A stretch of DNA of 64,000 nt, from assembly GCA_024336345.1 (NCBI GenBank), contig JANFOG010000002.1, positions 1,984,001 to 2,048,000 on the forward strand. Reading direction: 5' to 3'. The notes under the pieces were generated by a model. It was not told the DNA's origin and ran no database searches. It saw nothing but the letters and a program-made list of their open reading frames with translations. This stretch comes from Mariannaea sp. PMI_226. Taxonomy: Eukaryota; Ascomycota; Sordariomycetes; Hypocreales; Nectriaceae. Made by a program: the position numbers and the translations under genes. Positions 57,401 through 64,000 of this stretch are shown here, piece by piece. Position 1 is the first letter of the stretch, and each line of letters begins with the position of its first letter.

Positions 57401-60400
57401 TCCCAGCGCAGTACGTAGTACACGGCTGGCCGGTGGCCGAGGACCTTGTGGCCCAGTGGCTGTGCTGTGGCGCCACCTCCCACTCAATAACTGCCCGAAC
57501 CGTCCGTTGCGGGAACGGAACGGGAGGCCTACGCTAAAACGGCCAAAACTCCCAAAGATGATCACTCAACTGATGAGTTGGCAGTCAAAAATGTTGAGAA
57601 CTTTCGGCGACTCCTGGGAGATCACCGTATGGAAGCATGGCTATCTGAACTAGGTCTCCCCTCCCCCCCTGGAATAGAATTAGAATTGGAATCAATAGAG
57701 CCGCAAAGCAACTTTTTTTGCCCTTTCTTCCCCTGGCTCAATCCAACGTGGCACTTTCAACCGTTGCCCTGGGTCGCCCCGAATCTACGGACCCCCTCCC
57801 TCTCTCCCCTTGATTGCCACTTTATTGCTTTTTTATTTTATTTTTATCCATGGCTCAACGACTAGCCTGATCGTCCCCGATTGCCCGGTTGACGCATTGA
57901 CGAATTGATGTCGTATCCGTTATGTCGCTTGTCCTGCAAGGGAGCTTTGGATAGCTTCTCGGCCTCGCACCTTAGACCTGCTATGGCCGATGGGGATGAG
58001 TTTCGGCATGCGCTCGTTGCAACTATGCGCATGACGATCCCCTTTCTCCCTCCAGTCTCGGTCTTGGCCACCTGACGATATTTCCCAGGCTGACATCTAT
58101 GCATGCAGGAGATCGTGCAGTCGCTTCCTAGCCACTCGATCACCAGTCAGGGCTGCGCCGTTCCGAGATGAGCAATAGACTCATTGGAAATCGCCAGCTC
58201 TATATGTCCTCGAGATAACTGAGCTCACCCGTAATCATGACCTTGGCTTCATGACTAAACGGTTAGTATCCTTGTACTGTCCATGTCCACATCCCTGCTC
58301 GTCCGATATCCAATCGACCACCAAACTCCTGAGAGAAGTCATGTAGGTCCCAGGGGCTTCATGGACCACACCCCCCCTTATTAGTGTCCCTTCCATCAAA
58401 GGAAAGGACAGCCTGTCCAGCCAGCCGCGTTTGTGCTGCTAGGTGGTCGGCATTCAAACCAAAGAGTATCCATTCCACATTGGTCATGGTGGTAACCATG
58501 GGATTATGCTGTTGGTCTTCGGCAAGGCCCTCCCATCTGCTCCATGGGAATTCCAACCGGTCCTCCCAGGCGCAAACTTTCTTGTCCACCACTTCCCTTC
58601 CCTTCTCTTCCGGTGCAGCCCTCATACGGCAGGTGGTCTTCCAGTGAGCTGAGGACTAACTTATCCGCAGGGGATTTGCAACCCACCTCGCAAACACTCT
58701 GCAACCAAGCGGCAAAGACCGGGCCGCTTGTCTCTGGACAACAGGCTGGACTATCACCATGAAGGGTATTCTCGGTTCAGGGCGTCTATGGTTGGGTGAA
58801 GGGCTTAAAGTTCCAAGAGGAGGAGGCGAATATCTATCGCCCCTGTGACATGTCAGAACTTGGGGAGAGACACCACGCTCTGGAAAGTGTGAGCCCCAGT
58901 GATCGGATCCGGGAGCCCCTTACCGGTGGCTCGATCCCGGGCCATGGACATCCAGACCTGTGTGCAGTGATTTCTAGTCAGTTGCGGCTTCGGACCAACA
59001 TCTCCCCTCTGAGCAAGAGCAGAGCAGATGACGTAGGGCTATACCAAGTCAGTCTTGATCTCATCCTACCCCCTCCAGAACCTAAACAGCTGTCTCCCAG
59101 TCTTCGTCCAAATGGCAATGCATATAATGGTACACACGTGCTGGCCATGCGATGAAGTGCCTCAATGACTTCCCATTCCAAATTATTGTGGCCTTCGAGA
59201 AGGAATTGATCGTAATGCTTAATAAACTCATGTTCAGTTCATACACACTGGGCCGCCAGGTCTGCCTTATACTCACGATCGAACTTGAGTGAGTTGAAGA
59301 ATAGTAGATGACTTCTTGAAGCGCTGGTAGGTTGATTGATGCTGGGTTGACTTTAGTCAGTGAACAAAAGTTATATGGGCAGATGCTGTGAGGCCACGAA
59401 TTTCAACCCTGAGCTCTTCAGTTTTTATTGATTGGTAGAGGGGTTCCTGGCTCACAACATGTGGTTCAAGATTTTGTAAGCCCAGCCGCACTGGACCGGA
59501 ACACTGAGGCAAAATATTCTGAATGCGCTGTCTCAAAGTAAAGAACATCTAGTGATGAGCTAGAAGAAACCACCCGGGCCTCTTCTCTGTAGCGGGGCTA
59601 GCAACTATAGGGGCTCGTCAAGCAATCGATACAGTATTATCGCCTAGAGGAGGGTGTTGGTTGTGTTTGTCTCAAGGGCCTCTTTTGAGGGAATTGACGG
59701 TAAATCGTCGTGAAGAGCAGAATAGAGAACACCCCATCGGGTCGGAGTCCAGTTGTAGTTGGATAGACACTTTGAAGAAGACATTATTGGAATGGGTGCT
59801 CGCGAGGTCATGCTTTAGAAGAGTAATTTCTTCTTTCGGAAGATCTCATCCCCATTCGCTTGATGTGTAGTCGAGGATACACTTGATACACTTCATTCTA
59901 TTCCAGTACTTGCGAAGAATGTGATCGATCTTGGGATCTGCCTTTCGGGGAAGGATTGGGTATCAACGAACGGCGAGGTGCTTCTTCTGGCTTACTATTG
60001 TTGAATATGAGCAGCATCTTCCCAAGTACTTATTACCTAGTGAGGGCAAAAGGTGTATAGTCCGATATTTGTGCTTCTGGTATACACTGAGGCTGGCAGT
60101 TGGCAATTTTTAGTTAGCAAATTTAAGTCGGTGGACAGAGAGCGAGACAAGAAGAAGGAGGTTGGTAGTGACATCGGGTATCTAATAAGCCAAGCTACCT
60201 AGATAGGTGCCTTAGGCAAGCAGGTGTAATTATTGATTCCCTCTCAAGATCTTGAAATGCAGAAACCGGATACTATGGTTTGAAAATGGGTAAGTGAATC
60301 TGGTCAGTTGGTTCTATCGACCAGCCCTGTATTCTCAGCTCAAATTATCTGTGAAAACCTGGAGCCTTGTGCGCCCAATTCTTCCATGACCCGTTACTAC

Positions 60401-60874
60401 TGCAACGAAATTTATGCCTGGTAGAACATCCTTTTTATTTGAATACATATTTCCCTTGCAAATATTTTCCAGTGGAGGGATGTGGGAAAAGGTTGCAATG
60501 AGTTGATTGGCACGGCATTTGTGCGTTCCAACATATTTTTCTTCGAAGAGACAAGCCCTGACTCGATGTGCTGAGTGCGATACAAAGAGAAGGGTCTCGT
60601 AGTAGCGTTCCAGGTAAAGTAAAGGCTTTAGTAATTGGATGCATAAGGTATCCTGAGGCCATACATACCTAGGTGGATAAGGTATACACACACAGGTTTT
60701 GATACCTGAGGTATGAAGATACCTCAGGCAGATGGGAAGGCAATTAGCTGACATATTCTGACTGCTGATTCCATGTTTGAGGTATCACTGTGATTGTACA
60801 ATGAAAGAGAGACGCGGTTCAAGAGAACTATGGAGTTTGGCAACAAATCTTCTAGCCATTCATTCCTCTCGTTT

Positions 60875-60912
60875 CTCTCTCTCTCCCTCCCTCTCCCTCC
60901 CTCTCACTGTTT
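60875..60912. repeat. CT/CCCT pyrimidine repeat
   Basis: CT units followed by repeated CCCTCT units. About 1 kb upstream of ketopantoate reductase. Low complexity. Confidence 0.8.
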
Positions 60913-61883
60913 CTCTCTTCCTCTGTCTCTTCACACTTTTGCCACCTGTATGAATCATCATGACCTTCACCAAAGATATCAAGCGCCTTTGGTGAGTAGA
61001 TGAGCAAGCAAGGTATTTACTTGCACCTTATATGTGGGACATTAGATGTGCAATTCTTTTTTGTATCTTTGTGTGCTAAACTTGCAGATGCGGACCGAAG
61101 AAGAAAGAAGCATAAAGCAGCAATCTCTGACTAGGTAGGTATGAAAACACCTCAACCGATTGATGAATATTCTTATCTAAAAGTTAACTTACTCCGTACT
61201 TTCTCGGGGACTCTTACCTACCTTATAGTACCTACCCTTATGTAGTAGGTATGGTATGGCAGCAGTCTATTCTTTTTCTTTTTTCGAACAACAAATTTAC
61301 TTGTATGAAAATATTCTTTGTCCAAAACATCTATTTACACCCTCAGCCAAATGATTTGACCTACTCCCAACTCCCCCCAATAGTGAGCGCCCAGCGACAA
61401 CACATACCGTTTGAAGAAAAAAGATTATAGTTGCTCCATCGTCGGGTTAACTTTCCCTTTCCCAAAACTATTCTTGGTCTCTCGTCATAAATTAGTACCC
61501 CAGCGCGCATACCATGTACATGGCTAAAGGCGGCTCACAGCAGAGGACTGGCCGGTAACTGTGCACCGGTAAAGTACCGGTGCTGTACTAAGGTTCCATA
61601 CTTCCCTCTCCCCTCAGGCACAGAAGACCTGCACCATCCGCAGTGGTCGGCAGTGGTTGGCAGGTGGAGCACCTAGCAGTCCCCTGACTCGGCAACTTTT
61701 ACCTTCTTGCCGTGCAGCGATCAATCTCAAGCGAGGCCGGCTAGCCAGGCCGGACAAGAGACAGAACATCTTATCTTCAAATATTCAGCCCTTGGCCTTA
61801 AACAAAAAGAAACCAAAGAAAACAAAAAAAAGGAGCTGTCCAACATAAGATAATTTCTTTTTTTTTTCTCTTTTCCGGTAACC

Positions 61884-63043
61884 ATGGACATGAACAAGGA
61901 AAAGGCAAGAGTTCTGCTTGTCGGCAGCGGTGGCATTGGCACCATCTCTACCCTCAATCTCGAGTACGGCGGCAGAGCCTCAGTCACCGCCGTCCTGCGC
62001 TCCAACTATAAGGCTGTCAAGGAGAAGGGCTTCACCATCCACTCAATTGACCACGGCGAAATAGAAGGCTTCAGACCTACTGAGAGTCGGTACCCCCGCC
62101 TATCCCCTCCCTTTTTCTTCATCCATCATATTCCTCTTCTTTGGTAATCACTGACATCCCGTCTTTTCGGTCCGGAAACACAGTCCTGTCCTCAGTCCCA
62201 GATGTTACAAAGTCAGACATTGCTCCCTTTGACTACATCATCTGTGCCACCAAGAACGTCCCAGATGTAGGCAACACGCCCATAGCTGATATTATCCGTC
62301 CTGCTGTCACTCCGGGCTCTACCGCCATCCTGCTGCTTCAGAACGGCCTTAACATTGAGGCTCCTCTGATGGAAGCCTTCCCCACCAACATCATTTTGTC
62401 AGGCATCAGTATGTGTGGCTCATCAGAGACAGAGCCAGGAGTCATCGTACACAAGCTCCACGACGACCTCGGCGTAGGTCCCTTCAAGGATGAGCCCGAG
62501 GCTGCGGAGAGGGCAAAGGACTTCGTTGCTCGCTACGGTGCTGGTGGGAAGTGCTCGGTTTGGTACGACGTCAACGTCTCGTTTTCCCGATGGCGGAAAC
62601 TCCTCTTCAATGCCGTCATAAACCCGACCTGTGCCATGACTCGTATGGATACAGGAGACATGCGTCTCTGCCCCGGTCTCTTAGACGGCATTGTTCGCCC
62701 AGCCATGAGAGAAATCGTTGCTGCTGCGGCCGCGTACGGCCATGTGCTTACTGAAGAGATGATGGATTTTATGATTACTTCAGACCCAATTGAGTCTCAC
62801 ATTCCGCCAAGCATGCTAACTGACGTGAGGAAGGCAAGTCAAACCCCTAACCAAATATGATTTTCCCCTCGAAAATTTTCTGATCCCCGGTAATAGGAAC
62901 AATATATTGAGGTTGAAAATCTTATCGGAGAGCCTGTGAGAGCTGCAAAGGCACGAAATGTCCCTACACCTGTTCTCGAAAGCCTTTACTTCTTCGCAGT
63001 CAGCTACCAATGGAAGCTCAAAATGAAGCGTTCAAGGCCATGA
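61884..63043 (+). CDS. 2-dehydropantoate 2-reductase (ketopantoate reductase)
   Basis: Three exons, 61884-62085, 62184-62833 and 62897-63043, join to 332 residues. The enzyme reduces ketopantoate to pantoate with NADPH for pantothenate and coenzyme A synthesis; fungal paralogues of this fold can have other 2-keto substrates. The Rossmann motif GSGGIG (14-19), the segment TKNVPDV and the signature KxxxNxxxNxxxA (KLLFNAVINPTCA, Lys about 206) are intact, and the C-terminus YIEVENLIGEPVRAA matches the family. The second intron opens with GCAAGT (GC-AG), which keeps DVRK-EQYIEVEN in frame. The first intron has the weak donor GTCGGT. A second ATG two codons downstream could also be the start. It converges on a transcription factor gene 127 bp away. 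Confidence 0.88.
62834..62896 (+). other. GC-AG intron in ketopantoate reductase
   Basis: The exon ends in AGGAAG and the intron begins GCAAGT, ending in AATAG before GAACAATAT. The GT eight bases earlier (GTGAGG) is an in-frame alternative but would drop the conserved Val-Arg-Lys of the DVRK segment. Confidence 0.7.
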
Positions 63044-63170
63044 CAAAGATATTGAAAAAAGAAAAAACAAATCTATCCCACCCCAATATCTCAAAGCATC
63101 ATACCCTTCGTGTAAATTATATTCTATATAGACATCGGAAACAAAAAAGAATCTCGAGCAATATAATTAT
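63044..63170. other. Short convergent 3' region
   Basis: 127 bp between two converging stop codons. AT-rich; the two 3' untranslated ends almost certainly overlap. Confidence 0.75.
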
Positions 63171-64000
63171 TCATAAACACTCATACTCGTTGCCCATGCC
63201 AGCCAACAAGAAATCCAGCGCCAACGGAAAAGGAATCATATCCAAACCTTCTGGTGGCATAACGAAGCTGCTGTTGTCAAAGCCTTCATCGTATGGCCGT
63301 TGCGGTCCTGGCAGCCTGTCTCCAGACTCAGTTCCTGCCTCCGGGTTCATATGTATGCCCGTGTGAACTTGACCCGTGTACATTGATCCCTGGCCAGAAA
63401 CCATGGATGACGGTGTCAATGTTACGTTTGAGCCCTCAACGGGATTCAAGCCAATCCCAGTCGGCATTGTCAAGGGATTAGGTCTGAGAGAGAATTCCCC
63501 ACCCTCCCCATGAGAACCATCAAATCGACGGTGTTCAGCGTCCATGGGTGAAGCTCCTGATGACCTGTAATCTTGATGTCGTCGCCGACTGTCCCACATG
63601 GATCGTTCTCCGAATAATTTCAAGAGACTCCTTCCGTATAACCAATGATTCGAAAGATCTCGCAGCGAGATAAGTAAGGAATCGAACATGCGCATCGATT
63701 TAGCCGCGACTAAGGGGCTGGCAGACTTGAGTTCACTGCTCACATGAACCAAAGCCGTCAGCATAGTATACATGGTTGGCAACGCCAGCTCGCCCATGGC
63801 AGAGTTCGCCCGGACCGATTCAAATATTGATGTGATTACCACGACGGCATCGCCGCAAATGTTCAAATCACTAGCGTAATCAGAAAGGTGTAGACTCGCA
63901 TTCGGTTGGGCAGGCGGCCGATGCAAAAGAATGAGAAAGTTGTTGTAAGTAAGATGAAGATATGACTGCCAGATGTCGGCCTGTAGTTGGGGTAAACGAA
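63171..64000 (-). CDS. Fungal transcription factor, C-terminal part (5' end beyond window)
   Basis: At least 276 codons on the minus strand, open to the window edge, so the N-terminus is missing. The visible part begins with QADIWQSYLHLTYNNFLILL followed by HRPPAQPN, a shape typical of the end of the fungal_trans domain found in Zn2Cys6 regulators. Then come helical segments (VVVITSIFESVRANSAMGEL, VHVSSELKSASPLVAAKSM) and a disordered tail (MPTGIGLNPVEG, HMNPEAGTESG). The Zn2Cys6 cluster itself would lie beyond 64000 and is not seen. The function of the regulator and its targets are unknown. It may or may not control the facing reductase gene. Confidence 0.65.
   Translation of the reverse strand, partial: RLPQLQADIWQSYLHLTYNNFLILLHRPPAQPNASLHLSDYASDLNICGDAVVVITSIFESVRANSAMGELALPTMYTMLTALVHVSSELKSASPLVAAKSMRMFDSLLISLRDLSNHWLYGRSLLKLFGERSMWDSRRRHQDYRSSGASPMDAEHRRFDGSHGEGGEFSLRPNPLTMPTGIGLNPVEGSNVTLTPSSMVSGQGSMYTGQVHTGIHMNPEAGTESGDRLPGPQRPYDEGFDNSSFVMPPEGLDMIPFPLALDFLLAGMGNEYECL

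Larger units (their letters stand above)
48999..61883. other. 12.9-kb region without a supportable gene
   Basis: No open frame longer than about 180 codons, and none with a recognisable domain, signal or believable splice chain. The sequence is not uniformly AT-rich: GC-rich patches (55800-55880), simple repeats (CCT, TG, AAAAT, CCATC, CT/CCCT), tandem G-quadruplex motifs and TACCTA-rich blocks (54380-54480) are scattered. It separates divergent starts, so it may hold long regulatory DNA, long leaders or non-coding RNA. Very degraded repeats cannot be excluded by eye. Confidence 0.6.

Noticed and set aside
56409..57865. Frames of 95-179 codons in the gene desert
   Set aside because: No recognisable domain, biased composition, no plausible introns linking them, and comparable frames on the opposite strand.
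61884..64000. Reductase plus transcription factor as a biosynthetic gene cluster
   Set aside because: No backbone synthase or tailoring genes nearby; two neighbouring genes are not enough.

Overview
This window reads as nuclear DNA of a filamentous ascomycete (Pezizomycotina), most likely a Sordariomycete and perhaps Hypocreales. The reasons are short spliceosomal introns (about 50-110 nt, with CTAAC/CTGAC-like branch sites), moderate GC content, fungus-restricted families (DUF1770, DUF3074, a fungal_trans-type regulator, Sip3/Lam, Smp3) and long intergenic spaces rich in TACCTA/TAGGTA and TACGTA words. The species cannot be named from the sequence alone. Exon structures were built by hand from splice consensus and recalled family alignments. 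In every complete gene the joined exons give an uninterrupted frame.

Layout. 0.2-4 kb: adenosine kinase and ribosomal protein uL2, both minus. 5.5-8.6 kb: a DDT/WHIM-type chromatin protein (plus) converging on a DUF1770 (Atg43-like) protein (minus). 8.6-11.6 kb: gene-poor. 11.6-24.9 kb: four plus-strand genes, namely a secreted polysaccharide lyase (PL20/PL14-like), translation termination factor eRF1, a Sip3/Lam lipid-transfer protein and a DUF3074 protein. 25.1-30.0 kb: a 1555-residue Trm732/THADA-like protein (minus), sharing a 396-bp divergent promoter with ribosomal protein uL1 (30.4-31.3 kb). 32-33.8 kb: Smp3 GPI mannosyltransferase (minus). 33.8-37.8 kb: gene-poor. 37.8-44.8 kb: Skp1 (plus), ribosomal protein eL39 (minus), Arl1 GTPase (plus) and a 149-residue unknown (minus). 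47.9-49 kb: a 370-residue unknown (minus). 49-61.9 kb: about 12.9 kb with no supportable gene. 61.9-64 kb: ketopantoate reductase (plus), converging on the C-terminal part of a fungal transcription factor (minus) that runs off the window.

Most genes are housekeeping: translation (uL2, uL1, eL39, eRF1, Trm732), membrane and GPI biology (Sip3/Lam, DUF3074, Smp3, Arl1), ubiquitin ligase (Skp1), and adenosine and pantothenate metabolism. No CRISPR array, rRNA, convincing tRNA, intact transposon or secondary-metabolite cluster was seen. The points most worth following are the Tbf1/Cbf1-like sites at ribosomal protein promoters, two GC-AG introns, a final eRF1 exon holding only 2 nt plus the stop codon, an AIM-like motif in the DUF1770 protein, two neighbouring genes for START-like lipid-binding proteins, and the 370-residue unknown next to tandem G-quadruplex motifs and the long gene desert.
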